A stretch of DNA of 64,000 nucleotides from Nocardioides sp. Soil805 (lineage in GTDB: Bacteria > Actinomycetota > Actinomycetes > Propionibacteriales > Nocardioidaceae): NCBI RefSeq assembly GCF_001429625.1, contig NZ_LMSU01000001.1:563498-627497 (forward strand), in the 5' to 3' direction. The notes below the pieces were generated by a model that was not told where the DNA came from, did no database searches, and was given only the letters and a program-made list of their open reading frames with translations. The first letter of the stretch is position 1, and each line of letters starts with the position of its first letter. This document shows positions 36,869 through 45,659 of the stretch, piece by piece. The translations under genes were made by a program, and so were the position numbers.

Positions 36869-37684
36869 TCAGGGCTGCGCGACGAGCTCGGGGTGGGCGT
36901 CGGTCAGCTCGCCGTACGCCGTCTTGGCCGCACCCTGCTCGGCCTCCTTCTTGGAGCGCCCGGTGCCGTGGCCGTAGTGCTCCTCACCGACCCGGACCCG
37001 GGCGACGAAGGTCTTCATGTGATCGGGGCCGTCGTCCTCGATGACGTACTCCGGCACTCCGAGGCCCAAGGTGGCCGACAGCTCCTGGAGGGAGGTCTTC
37101 CAGTCGAGCCCGGCGCCCATCGAGGCGGCCTCCTCCATGAGCGGGTCGAACAGGCGGTGCACCACCTCGGCGGAGGCCTCGATGCCCCCGGAGAGGTGGA
37201 TGGCCCCGATGACCGCCTCGACGGTGTCGGACAGGATCGAGGCCTTGTCACGACCGCCGGTTGTCTCCTCGCCGCGGCCCAGCTTGATGTGCCGGCCGAG
37301 GTCGAGGTCGCGGGCCACGCCCGCGAGGGCGCGCGCGTTGACGACCGCGGCGCGCAGCTTGGCCAGCCGGCCCTCGGAGAGGTCCGGGTGCGTGGTGTAG
37401 AGCGTCTCGGTCACGACGACCCCCAGCACCGAGTCGCCCAGGAACTCCAGGCGCTCGTTGGTGGGGATGCCGCCGTTCTCGTAGGCGAAGGACCGGTGCG
37501 TCAGGGCGCGGTCGAGCAGCCCGGGATCCAGGATCGGATCACCGAGCGCTCGGCGCAGGTCCTCGGTGGTCAGTGAACCGTCAGTTCTCTGATGAGAGGT
37601 GGTCTCAGAGGACCTGGCGACGGTCGGCGCGCGCGCCGTACTGACCGCAGGTGCCGCACGCGCGGTGCGGGAGGTGCTTGGCAC
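36869..37684 (-). CDS. rnc: Ribonuclease III (start uncertain)
   Basis: This dsRNA endonuclease processes rRNA and mRNA. The catalytic domain contains the signature [16 protein letters not shown] and the later [15 protein letters not shown]; the dsRBD is [13 protein letters not shown]...[16 protein letters not shown]. The frame has no ATG, GTG or TTG between the rpmF stop (37607) and the conserved domain. The first usable codon is the GTG at 37684, which overlaps rpmF by 80 bp, or a non-standard CTG at 37573, which fits family N-termini ([10 protein letters not shown]) better. The coding sequence from ~37560 down is certain. Confidence 0.88.
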   Translation of the reverse strand: MPSTSRTARAAPAVSTARAPTVARSSETTSHQRTDGSLTTEDLRRALGDPILDPGLLDRALTHRSFAYENGGIPTNERLEFLGDSVLGVVVTETLYTTHPDLSEGRLAKLRAAVVNARALAGVARDLDLGRHIKLGRGEETTGGRDKASILSDTVEAVIGAIHLSGGIEASAEVVHRLFDPLMEEAASMGAGLDWKTSLQELSATLGLGVPEYVIEDDGPDHMKTFVARVRVGEEHYGHGTGRSKKEAEQGAAKTAYGELTDAHPELVAQP

Positions 37685-37790
37685 CGCAGGCGGGGTTGGC
37701 GCAGGTCACCAGGGTGGGGGCCACGGCCTTCCACTGCGACCGGCGGTGGCGCGTGTTGCTGCGCGACATCTTCCGCTTCGGGACAGCCAC
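37605..37790 (-). CDS. rpmF: 50S ribosomal protein L32 (zinc-ribbon form)
   Basis: A 61-residue L32 with [20 protein letters not shown] and a complete zinc ribbon, CANPAC...CGTC. The presence of the cysteines makes this the zinc-containing C+ form. It lies between DUF177 and rnc, the standard arrangement, and L32 is assembled late into the 50S. RBS-like AGGAGA lies upstream. Confidence 0.97.
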   Translation of the reverse strand: MAVPKRKMSRSNTRHRRSQWKAVAPTLVTCANPACGAKHLPHRACGTCGQYGARADRRQVL

Positions 37791-37833
37791 TGTTATCTCC
37801 TGTTTGCTTCGAGCCGGACGGACGTCCGGTTGG

Positions 37834-38409
37834 TCAGTCTGTGGTGGTGCTCTGGTCCTGCGTCAGGGCGGTGAGCCCGGCCCAGCGCGGGTCGATCGGT
37901 TCCTCGTGCGAGTGGTCGGGGTCGTCCGCCAGCCGCGCCCCACACTCGGCGCACAGTCCGGGGCAGTCGTCCTCGCACAACGGGGTGAACGGTAGTGCGA
38001 GCACCACCGCGTCCCGCAGCAGGGGCTCGAGGTCGAGCAGGTCGTCCTCGAGCCTGCTGGTCTCGTCGTCGAGGTCGTGGTCGTCGTGCTCCACGGCCTT
38101 GTCGTGCTGGTCGGCGTACACGAACAGCTCCTGCAGCGTCACGTCGACCTCGTCGTCGATCGGCTCCAGGCACCGTGCGCACTCACCCTCGAGCGCGGCG
38201 GTTGCCGTGCCCGTGACCAGCACTCCCTCCATGACCGCCTCGAGGCGCAGGTCCAACTGGACCGGCGACCCCTCGGGGACACGCAGGACTTCGATACCGA
38301 GCTCTGCCGGCGCCGGCACCGTGATGACGACGTCCCGCTGGGACCCCGGGCGGCGGCCGAGCTCGCGAGTATCGAGCACGAGCGGCGCTCTCGGGTCCAG
38401 GCTGGTCAT
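37834..38409 (-). CDS. DUF177 (YceD-like) protein
   Basis: This 191-residue protein has the YceD/DUF177 pattern: [20 protein letters not shown], the cysteine pair [10 protein letters not shown], and a C-terminal Cys cluster ([13 protein letters not shown]) followed by DPRWAGL, the typical family end. It is known to be linked to 23S rRNA/50S assembly in plants and bacteria and always precedes rpmF. The ATG at 38409 is preceded by GGAAG at 7 nt. It is the first gene of the DUF177-rpmF-rnc-mutM operon. Confidence 0.92.
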   Translation of the reverse strand: MTSLDPRAPLVLDTRELGRRPGSQRDVVITVPAPAELGIEVLRVPEGSPVQLDLRLEAVMEGVLVTGTATAALEGECARCLEPIDDEVDVTLQELFVYADQHDKAVEHDDHDLDDETSRLEDDLLDLEPLLRDAVVLALPFTPLCEDDCPGLCAECGARLADDPDHSHEEPIDPRWAGLTALTQDQSTTTD

Positions 38410-38422
38410 GAAGTCACTTCCG

Positions 38423-38434
38423 GTGTCCGGACAC
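38423..38434. promoter_or_regulatory. Perfect 12-bp palindrome in the DUF177 leader
   Basis: GTGTCCGGACAC is a perfect 12-bp palindrome between the -10 box and the start codon of the DUF177 operon. This suits a repressor site or a small hairpin, but no regulator is recognised. Confidence 0.4.
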
Positions 38435-38449
38435 AAACAGAACCTCGGA

Positions 38450-38479
38450 ATCGTAGCCGCCGCGTGTCTGGTCGGGCAA
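38450..38479 (-). promoter_or_regulatory. Promoter of the DUF177-rpmF-rnc-mutM operon
   Basis: On the minus strand TTGCCC (complement of 38474-38479), 18 nt, then TACGAT (complement of 38450-38455). The predicted 5' UTR is ~35 nt. Confidence 0.6.
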
Positions 38480-38501
38480 AACGGCCGGTCACGGAGCCGA
38501 G

Positions 38502-38996
<495 letters not shown>

Positions 38997-38998
38997 GA

Positions 38999-39604
38999 TC
39001 AGCCTTCCGTCGGCGCTGGTGTCGCCTCCGGACCGGGGTCCCTCGAGGCGCGGTGACCGTACCAAAGCATCGTCTCGCCGTACTTCTTCGACCGCTCCCC
39101 CACCAGCCCCTCGGGCCAGGCGAGCGCCGGACCGCGCGAGGCGCGCTCCACGACCACCAGGGCGCCCGGCACCAGCCACCGGCCCTCGACCAGCGCGGTG
39201 AGCACCGCGACCACCTCGTCGTCGTGCAGCGGGTAGGGAGGGTCCATGAAGACCACGTCGTAGGGCGCGGTCGGCTGCTTGCGCAGCACCGCCGCGACCG
39301 TCTGGCTGAGCACGTCGGCGCGGGTGAAGCCCAGGGTCGCGGCGTTGCGGGAGATCAGGGCGGCGGTACGACGGTCCTGCTCGACGAGCGTGACCACCCC
39401 GGCCCCTCGCGACCAGGCCTCGAGCCCCACCGCGCCCGAGCCGGCGTACAGGTCGAGGAAGCGCAGGCCGTCGAGGGAGCCGCACCACGCCTCCACCGCC
39501 GAGAAGAGCGCCTCGCGCACCCGGTCGCTGGTCGGACGCGTCTGCGACCCGCGCGGTGTCGCCAGCCGGCGTCCCCCGGCACTGCCCCCGATGATCCGCG
39601 TCAC
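38999..39604 (-). CDS. rsmD: 16S rRNA (guanine966-N2)-methyltransferase RsmD
   Basis: This 201-residue methyltransferase modifies G966 of 16S rRNA in the assembled 30S head. Motif I is FLDLYAGSGAVGLEAWSRGA and motif IV is FMDPPYP, the DPPY signature of amino-methyltransferases. It begins VTRIIGGSAGGRRLATPRG (GTG 39604), overlapping the recG stop as GTGA. The C-terminus after YGETMLWYG is a short polar tail. Confidence 0.95.
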   Translation of the reverse strand: MTRIIGGSAGGRRLATPRGSQTRPTSDRVREALFSAVEAWCGSLDGLRFLDLYAGSGAVGLEAWSRGAGVVTLVEQDRRTAALISRNAATLGFTRADVLSQTVAAVLRKQPTAPYDVVFMDPPYPLHDDEVVAVLTALVEGRWLVPGALVVVERASRGPALAWPEGLVGERSKKYGETMLWYGHRASRDPGPEATPAPTEG

Positions 39605-41808
39605 GACTTCTCCAGGAACCCTGACGCGCTCGAGAGCTCGATCGCCTGCACCGCGGCGGCGAGGTCGGGGGTGGCGGCGAGGTCGGGATCGGCGGCCAGG
39701 AGGGACTCCGCCGCGTCCCGGGCCCGGTCGATCGTGGCGGCGTCGCGCAGCACGCGCAGGCTGACGAGGCTGGAGCGGAAGCCGGACTGGTTGGCGCCGA
39801 GCACGTCGCCCTCGCGGCGTTGCTCGAGGTCGATGCGGCTGAGCTCGAAGCCGTCGGTGGTCCCCGCGACCGCGTCCAGGCGGTCGCGGGCCGGTGAGCC
39901 CGCCTCCGCGCGCGAGACCAGCAGGCACAGTCCGGGCAGGCCGCCTCGCCCGACGCGACCGCGCAGCTGGTGGAGCTGGGACACGCCGAAGCGGTCGGCG
40001 TCGAGGAGCACCATCGTGGTGGCGTTGTGGACGTCGACACCCACCTCGATGACGGTCGTGGAGACCAGCACGTCGATGTCACCGGCGGCGAAGGCGCGCA
40101 TGGTGCGGTCCTTGTCGTCGGCGCCCAGCCGACCGTGGAGCACGGCGACCCGGAGCCCGGCGAGCGGACCCGCGGTGAGCTCGGCGTGCACGTCCTCGAC
40201 CGCGGCGAGCGCGCGGCGCGTGGTGACGACCTCGCCGTCCTCGTCGACGTCGACCTGGTCGCGCTCGCCCTCCTCCGAGGTGTCGCCGCTGATGCGGGGG
40301 CACACGACGTACACCTGATGGCCGGCGGCGACCTCCTCGCGGACCCGCTCCCAGACCCGCGAGATCCAGGTCGGCTGCTCGGCGAGCGGGACGACGTTGG
40401 TCTGGATGGGGGCCCGGCCGGCGGGCAGCTCGGACAGCACGGACGTCTCGAGGTCGCCGAAGACGGTCATCGCGACGGTGCGCGGGATCGGCGTGGCGGT
40501 CATGACCAGGACGTGCGGCGGGGTGCCGGCCTTGTCGGTGAGGGCTGCGCGCTGCTCGACGCCGAAGCGGTGCTGCTCGTCGACGACCACGAGGCCCAGG
40601 TCGGCGAGGTCCACGGACTGCTCGAGCAAGGCATGGGTGCCGATCACGATCCCCGCCTCCCCCGATGACATCTGCTGCAGTGCCCTGTCTCGCGCAGTCT
40701 TACCCATCGAGCCCGTGAGCAACACCACTGACGTGCCGTCGGCGGCCCCGCCGAGCATGCCGCCCTGGGCGAGGTCGCCCAGCATCGCGCTGATCGAGCG
40801 GTGGTGCTGCTGGGCCAGCACCTCGGTGGGCGCCAGCAGCACGGCCTGACCGCCGGAGTCGACCACCCGCAGCATCGCGCGCAGCGCGACCAGGGTCTTG
40901 CCGGAGCCCACCTCGCCCTGGAGGAGGCGGTTCATCGGGTGGTCGCGGCCCAGCTCCTCCTCGACGAGGTCGCCGATCTCGCGCTGGCCCGCGGTCAGCT
41001 CGAAGGGCAGGCGTGCGTCGAAGCGCTCCAGCAGGCTCCCCCCGCCCGTGCGGGCACGGGCCCCCAGCGCGCGCTGCGCCGCCCGGCGACGGGCGAGCAC
41101 CAGCTGGAGGACCAGCGCCTCCTCGAAGCGGAACCGCTTCTGGGCGGCGCCGACCTGCGCGTAGTCGTCGGGGCGGTGCGCCAGGCGCAGGGCGGTCATG
41201 ATGTCGAGCACGTCGTGCTCGCGACGCAGCTCGGGGGTCAGCACGTCGGTCACCCCGGTGACCAGGTCGAGGGCGATGGCCATGACGCGGATGAGGTCCC
41301 AGACGTAGAGCCGGTGCGTCAGCGGGTAGACCGGCAGCAGCCTCGGCAGCGAGGCGGCCTCCCCGTCCTCGCCGAACATCAGCTGGTGCGGCTGCTCGAG
41401 CTGCCAGGTGTGGTGGAAGAGCTTGGCCTTGCCGGTGAAGAGCCCCCGGCTGCCCGGGCGCATCTCGGCGGCGTACTTCTCGGCCTGCGCGGCGTACGGG
41501 CTGAAGAAGGACAGCGTGAAGTCCAGCCCGTTGGTGCGGATGCGGACCTCGGTGCGGAACTGCTTCTTCTTGTGGGCCCAGAACTCGGTGACCCGGGACG
41601 ACGCCACCTCGCCGACGACCGACATCATCTGGCCCACGACCGGCTCGGCGACCTCGGACAGCTCGGTGGACGCGACGTAGCGCCGGGGCAGGTGGTGCAG
41701 CAGCTCGCCGATCGTGCGGATGCCGAGACCCTCCTCGACGAGCTTGCGCTTGGCGTGGCTGCGCCCGAAGACCGCCGCGACGGGCGAGTCCGGGGTGATC
41801 GCGACCAT
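39601..41808 (-). CDS. recG: ATP-dependent DNA helicase RecG
   Basis: This 735-residue helicase remodels stalled forks and Holliday junctions. The N-terminal wedge/OB region has LHHLPRRYV and HHTWQLEQP, the Walker A is LLQGEVGSGKTLVAL, the DEQH box is VVVDEQHRFGVEQRAAL, motif III is VMTATPIPRTVAMTVFGD, and the late helicase motifs are VSTTVIEVGVDVHNA and QLRGRVGRG. Length and order match the family (690-740 residues). It lies in the recG-rsmD-coaD chain, 4 bp after the DAK2-domain gene. Confidence 0.96.
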   Translation of the reverse strand: MVAITPDSPVAAVFGRSHAKRKLVEEGLGIRTIGELLHHLPRRYVASTELSEVAEPVVGQMMSVVGEVASSRVTEFWAHKKKQFRTEVRIRTNGLDFTLSFFSPYAAQAEKYAAEMRPGSRGLFTGKAKLFHHTWQLEQPHQLMFGEDGEAASLPRLLPVYPLTHRLYVWDLIRVMAIALDLVTGVTDVLTPELRREHDVLDIMTALRLAHRPDDYAQVGAAQKRFRFEEALVLQLVLARRRAAQRALGARARTGGGSLLERFDARLPFELTAGQREIGDLVEEELGRDHPMNRLLQGEVGSGKTLVALRAMLRVVDSGGQAVLLAPTEVLAQQHHRSISAMLGDLAQGGMLGGAADGTSVVLLTGSMGKTARDRALQQMSSGEAGIVIGTHALLEQSVDLADLGLVVVDEQHRFGVEQRAALTDKAGTPPHVLVMTATPIPRTVAMTVFGDLETSVLSELPAGRAPIQTNVVPLAEQPTWISRVWERVREEVAAGHQVYVVCPRISGDTSEEGERDQVDVDEDGEVVTTRRALAAVEDVHAELTAGPLAGLRVAVLHGRLGADDKDRTMRAFAAGDIDVLVSTTVIEVGVDVHNATTMVLLDADRFGVSQLHQLRGRVGRGGLPGLCLLVSRAEAGSPARDRLDAVAGTTDGFELSRIDLEQRREGDVLGANQSGFRSSLVSLRVLRDAATIDRARDAAESLLAADPDLAATPDLAAAVQAIELSSASGFLEKS

Positions 41809-41812
41809 GGGG

Positions 41813-43447
41813 CTACTCCACGCTGACCAGGAGCGGGTAACGCTCCTGGCCCCCGTCGTAGACCGTGACGTCGACGTGCGGGTGGGCCTTCTCGACGTAC
41901 GCCGCGGCGCGGGCCGCGACGTCGGCCCCGCCCTCGCCGGCCACCAGCGTCACGAGCTCGCCGCCGCCGCCGAGCAGCCGCTCCACGACGTCGGCCGCCA
42001 CCGCGTCGAGGTCGGTGCCCACCACGGCGAAGTCGCCGGCGATCACGCCGAGCACGTCGCCGGGCTCGCAGGGTCCGGCCATGGTCATCGCCTGCCGGGC
42101 GGCCACGGTCACCGCCCCGTGCCGCGCGTGGCGGGCGGTGGCGGTCATCTCGCGGACGTCCTGGTCGAAGGTGCGGCCGGGCTCGTGGACGGCCAGCGCG
42201 GCCAGCCCCTGCACCTGGGCGAGACTGGGGATCACCTCGACGCGGACCTCGCCCTCCTGCTCGGCGGTGCGAGCCGCGATCTCGGCCACCCGCACCGAGT
42301 CGGCGTCGTTGGGCAGCAGCACGACCTCGCCGGCACCGCAGGAGTGGATCGCCTCGAGGAGCTGACCGGTCGAGGGGCGGCGACCGGGGCCGCCGTGCAC
42401 GACGACCGCCCCGGCTCCCTCGAAGAGCGCGGCCAGGCCGGGACCGGCGGCCACCGCTACCACCGCCCGCTGCCGGGTGGCCGGCACCCGGCGCGCGTCG
42501 GCGACCTGCTCGGCGAAGTGGGTGACGCGGACGCGGTGCGGGCGGCCGGCCTCGATGCCGGCCTCGATGGCCGCACCCACGTCGTCCACGTGGACGTGGA
42601 CGTTCCACAGGCCTCCCCCGCCGACCACGACGAGGCTGTCGCCGAGGCCGTCGAGGGCGGCACGCAGCGGCCCGATCGCGTCGTCCTGGGCGTCGAGGAG
42701 GTACATCACCTCGTATGCCGGGCCGTCCTCGGTGAGGTGGTCGCCGGGGATGGGATGCGGGACCGGGATGCGGTGGCCGGTAAGGGTGACGGGCTCGGGC
42801 CGACGGCCGGTCGAGACGGTCTCCGCGGCGTCGAGCACCACGCACAGGCCGCGCCCCCCGGCATCGACGACGCCGGCGTCCGCCAGCTGCTGGAGCTGCT
42901 CGGGGGTGTGGAGCAGCGCCTCCCGCGCCGCGGCCGCGGCGGCGACGAACACGTCGCGAGCCCGGGCTCCGTCGTCGCCGGCACGCCCCATCGCGGCGTC
43001 CGAGGCGGCCCGGGCCACGGTGAGGATGGTGCCCTCCACCGGACGGCCGACCGCGGCGTAGCTCGCGTCCGTCGCCTGCTGCATGGCCTCCGCGACGATG
43101 CGGGCGTTGCGCTCGCCGGCGGACGCCTGCCGCAACCGGGCGGCGTACGCACCGAGCATCTGGCTCAGGATGACGCCGGAGTTGCCGCGCGCGCCCAGCA
43201 GGGCTCCCCGGGACAGCACGGCCAGCGCGTCACCGAGGGGGAGGTCGGGCTGCCTCCCGACCGCCTCGCGCAGGGCGTCGCGGGCCGCGGAGACGGTGAG
43301 GAACATGTTGGTGCCGGTGTCGCCGTCGGGCACGGGGTAGACGTTGAGGGCGTCGATCTCCTCACGTGCCCCTCCGAGCGCGTCCGAGGCGATGTCGACG
43401 AAACGCAGGATCGAGGAGGTCGAGATGCCGTGGGGTACGGTCTCCAT
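41813..43447 (-). CDS. DAK2-domain protein (YloV/FakA-like)
   Basis: This 544-residue protein has an N-terminal DAK2 kinase domain with NVYPVPDGDTGTNM and LGARGNSGVILSQML, then a DAK-linker and a C-terminal DegV-related domain (HVHVDDVGAAIEAG, VVLLPNDADSV). FakA relatives phosphorylate fatty acids bound to FakB in Gram-positives; in actinobacteria the substrate is not settled. ATG 43447 is chosen because the conserved GIST-LRFVDIA segment follows; the longer frame upstream overlaps the rpmB promoter. It is upstream of recG in the normal order. Confidence 0.9.
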   Translation of the reverse strand: METVPHGISTSSILRFVDIASDALGGAREEIDALNVYPVPDGDTGTNMFLTVSAARDALREAVGRQPDLPLGDALAVLSRGALLGARGNSGVILSQMLGAYAARLRQASAGERNARIVAEAMQQATDASYAAVGRPVEGTILTVARAASDAAMGRAGDDGARARDVFVAAAAAAREALLHTPEQLQQLADAGVVDAGGRGLCVVLDAAETVSTGRRPEPVTLTGHRIPVPHPIPGDHLTEDGPAYEVMYLLDAQDDAIGPLRAALDGLGDSLVVVGGGGLWNVHVHVDDVGAAIEAGIEAGRPHRVRVTHFAEQVADARRVPATRQRAVVAVAAGPGLAALFEGAGAVVVHGGPGRRPSTGQLLEAIHSCGAGEVVLLPNDADSVRVAEIAARTAEQEGEVRVEVIPSLAQVQGLAALAVHEPGRTFDQDVREMTATARHARHGAVTVAARQAMTMAGPCEPGDVLGVIAGDFAVVGTDLDAVAADVVERLLGGGGELVTLVAGEGGADVAARAAAYVEKAHPHVDVTVYDGGQERYPLLVSVE

Positions 43448-43552
43448 CCCTGCGTGCCTCCCCTGTGCTGGCCCTGTGCCGATCGGTGCGAGTGCCACAG
43501 GGTAGTGCCAGTCACCGACAGCTTCGATTTCATGCCATCCGTGGTCGTCGGA

Positions 43553-43558
43553 TAGTCT
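43553..43558 (+). promoter_or_regulatory. -10 box of the rpmB promoter
   Basis: TAGTCT lies 68 bp before the rpmB GTG. A weak -35 (TTCATG at 43529-43534) is 18 nt upstream. The region is divergent from the DAK2-domain gene. Confidence 0.5.
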
Positions 43559-43626
43559 GGCGAGGTTGCCCGCTGACATCTCCGCGGGCCCCATCTGGAG
43601 AATCCTCGAACTGATCGGAGTGCACG

Positions 43627-43812
43627 GTGGCTGCCGTCTGCGACATCTGCGCCAAGAAGCCGGGCTTCGGCAACAACCGTCCCTGGTCGCGCAAGATCAC
43701 CAAGCGTCGTTTCAACCCCAACATCCAGCGCGTCCGGGCGACCGTCAACGGCACGCCCAAGCGGATGAACGTCTGCACCGGCTGCCTCAAGGCCGGCAAG
43801 GTCTCGCGCTGA
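43627..43812 (+). CDS. rpmB: 50S ribosomal protein L28 (zinc-ribbon form)
   Basis: A 61-residue L28: MAAVCDICAKKPGFGNNRPW and the C-terminal CTGCLKAGK, giving two CxxC pairs (the C+ form). The start is GTG with CGGAG upstream. It is monocistronic, between its own promoter and a strong terminator. Confidence 0.97.
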   Translation: MAAVCDICAKKPGFGNNRPWSRKITKRRFNPNIQRVRATVNGTPKRMNVCTGCLKAGKVSR

Positions 43813-43830
43813 CCTGCTGACAATCGTCGT

Positions 43831-43864
43831 CGAAGGCCCCGTCCCTGCTGGGACGGGGCCTTCG
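43831..43864. terminator. Bidirectional terminator between rpmB and thiL
   Basis: A perfect 15-bp stem (CGAAGGCCCCGTCCC and its complement) with the 4-nt loop TGCT, between convergent stops at 43812 and 43890. Confidence 0.85.
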
Positions 43865-43889
43865 TCGTCCGTGCGGGCGACGCCCGCCG

Positions 43890-44852
43890 TCAGAAGTGGG
43901 TCCAGCCGGTGGGGCCGTCGTACGCCGCCCCGTCGACCGTCACGCCCTCGCCGTCGCTGACCTCGCCCACGACGAGCCAGCCGTCGGGCACGGACGCACG
44001 GTCGGAGAAGGTCGCCAGCAGGGCGTGGTCGTCCCCGCCGCCGAGGATGAAGCCGAGCGGGTCCGCGCCGAGCGCCGCGCCGACGGCGGTCAGCGGCTCG
44101 GCGATCTCGAAGGCGTCGCTGCGCACGTCGATCGCGACACCGCTCTCGTGGGCCAGGTGCCCGGCCTCGGCCAGCAGGCCGTCGGAGATGTCGATCATGG
44201 CCGTCGCGCCGGCCTCGGCGGCGATGCGTCCAGCGTCGTACGGCGGCTCGGGACGGCGGTAGGCCTCGACCAGCACCCGCGGGGAGCGGAACCCGCGGCC
44301 GAGCACGGCCAGTCCCCCGGCGGCCCAGCCCTGGCGGCCGTGCAGCGCGAGCACGTCGCCGGGCTCGGCGCCGCTGCGGACCACGGGCGCCTGCGTGCAG
44401 GCCCCGATCACGGTGACGGCGATGACGACCTCGTCGGCCCGCGTGACGTCCCCCCCGACGACGCTCGCACCGACCAGGGCGGCCTCGTCGGCGAAGCCGC
44501 GGGCGAAGTCGAGCGCCCACTGGACCGGGAGGTCGGCCGGCATGGCCATCCCGATGGTCAGCGAGTGCGCCCGCCCACCCATCGCGTTGACGTCGGAGAG
44601 GTTCTGCGCGGCCGCGCGGTGGCCCACGTCCTCCGCGCTGGCCCAGTCGCGGCGGAAGTGCCGTCCCTCGACCATCAGGTCCGTCGAGACGACGACGTGG
44701 CCGTTGCGGATGCGCAGCACCGCGGCGTCGTCCCCGGGTCCGATCAGCACGTGCTCGCCCTGCGCGAAGATGCCCGAGAGCTGCTCGATCAGGCCGAACT
44801 CACCGGCATCGGCGATGGTCGTGTCGGGCGGGTTCGAGGCGGGGGATGACAT
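43890..44852 (-). CDS. thiL: Thiamine-monophosphate kinase
   Basis: This 320-residue enzyme phosphorylates thiamine monophosphate to the pyrophosphate cofactor. It has the Mg-ATP segments IGPGDDAAVLRI and STDLMVEGRHFRRDWAS, then DISDGLLAEAGHLA and the C-terminal LGGGDDHALLATF. The ATG at 44852 has GGGAGG only 1 nt away; ATG 44861, 3 codons earlier, is a reasonable alternative. It diverges from the Lrp-type gene. The thiL-DUF3515-ddl neighbourhood is typical of actinobacteria. Confidence 0.95.
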   Translation of the reverse strand: MSSPASNPPDTTIADAGEFGLIEQLSGIFAQGEHVLIGPGDDAAVLRIRNGHVVVSTDLMVEGRHFRRDWASAEDVGHRAAAQNLSDVNAMGGRAHSLTIGMAMPADLPVQWALDFARGFADEAALVGASVVGGDVTRADEVVIAVTVIGACTQAPVVRSGAEPGDVLALHGRQGWAAGGLAVLGRGFRSPRVLVEAYRRPEPPYDAGRIAAEAGATAMIDISDGLLAEAGHLAHESGVAIDVRSDAFEIAEPLTAVGAALGADPLGFILGGGDDHALLATFSDRASVPDGWLVVGEVSDGEGVTVDGAAYDGPTGWTHF

Positions 44853-44918
44853 GCCTCCCATCACATCAGACGACGCGGTAGGTTGGCCGACGACACATCC
44901 GAGCAGCAAGGAGTCCAG

Positions 44919-45155
44919 ATGGTCGTCCAGGCCTACATCCTCATCCAGACCGACGTCGGCAAGGCCGCGGAGGTCGCCGCGGCGATCGCCCAGGTCAAGG
45001 GCGTCACCCTTGCCGAGGACGTCACCGGCCCCTACGACGTCATCGTCCGCGCCGAGGCGCGCAACGTCGACGAGCTCGGCAAGCTGGTCGTCTCCAAGGT
45101 GCAGAGCCTCGACGGCATCACGCGCACGCTCACGTGCCCCGTCGTCCACATCTGA
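44919..45155 (+). CDS. Stand-alone Lrp/AsnC ligand-binding (RAM) domain protein
   Basis: A 78-residue protein that is only the RAM domain of Lrp/AsnC regulators: MVVQAYILIQTDVGKAAEVA, VKGVTLAEDVTGPYDVIVRA and the end LTCPVVHI. It lacks the helix-turn-helix, so it does not bind DNA itself. Such small RAM proteins form dimers or larger rings and bind amino acids. AAGGAG lies 7 nt before the ATG at 44919; an in-frame ATG 12 codons upstream is less good. Confidence 0.93.
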   Translation: MVVQAYILIQTDVGKAAEVAAAIAQVKGVTLAEDVTGPYDVIVRAEARNVDELGKLVVSKVQSLDGITRTLTCPVVHI

Positions 45156-45166
45156 CACCGCAGACC

Positions 45167-45646
45167 GTGCGCCCCGCGTCCCTCCGGACGCGGGGCGCAG
45201 CTGCGTTCGCGATGGCCTGCGTCCTGGTGGCATCCGCAGCCGGCTGCTCCGACCAGCCCGACCTGCGCGACCTCAGCGGAGGCGAGGCATCCGCCTGTGC
45301 CGACCTCGTCGACGCCCTGCCCGACACGCTGGCCGGCGTGGCGATGACCGACAGTGACGAGCGCACCGCCGCGTGGGGCGAGATCGAGCTGACCTGCGGG
45401 GTGGACCGGCCCGAGGAGTACGACGAGTACGCGCCGTGCCTCGAGATCCGCAACGTCGGGTGGTTCGTCCCCGACGCCGAGCTCGAGGACCTCGGCGGCG
45501 ACGCCACCGCGACGGCGCTGACGCACACGCCGTACGTCGCGCTGCACGTGCCCGCGGCCGAGCGTGACGCGGGGGTCGACCAGATGCTCACCGAGCTCGC
45601 GCAGCCGGTGCGTTCCGAGCTGGAGCCGACCGAGCCCTGCAAGTGA
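45167..45646 (+). CDS. DUF3515 lipoprotein
   Basis: A 159-residue exported lipoprotein. A signal peptide with the lipobox-like VASAAGC-SD leads into the DUF3515 domain, with three later cysteines: ACADLV, LTCGVDRPEE and CLEIRNVGWFV. DUF3515 is confined to actinobacteria and of unknown function. The GTG at 45167 lies just after the previous stop; a GTG at 45134 would overlap the Lrp-type gene. It is convergent with ddl, 13 bp apart. Confidence 0.85.
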   Translation: MRPASLRTRGAAAFAMACVLVASAAGCSDQPDLRDLSGGEASACADLVDALPDTLAGVAMTDSDERTAAWGEIELTCGVDRPEEYDEYAPCLEIRNVGWFVPDAELEDLGGDATATALTHTPYVALHVPAAERDAGVDQMLTELAQPVRSELEPTEPCK

Positions 45647-45659
45647 GCCCTGTCGACGC

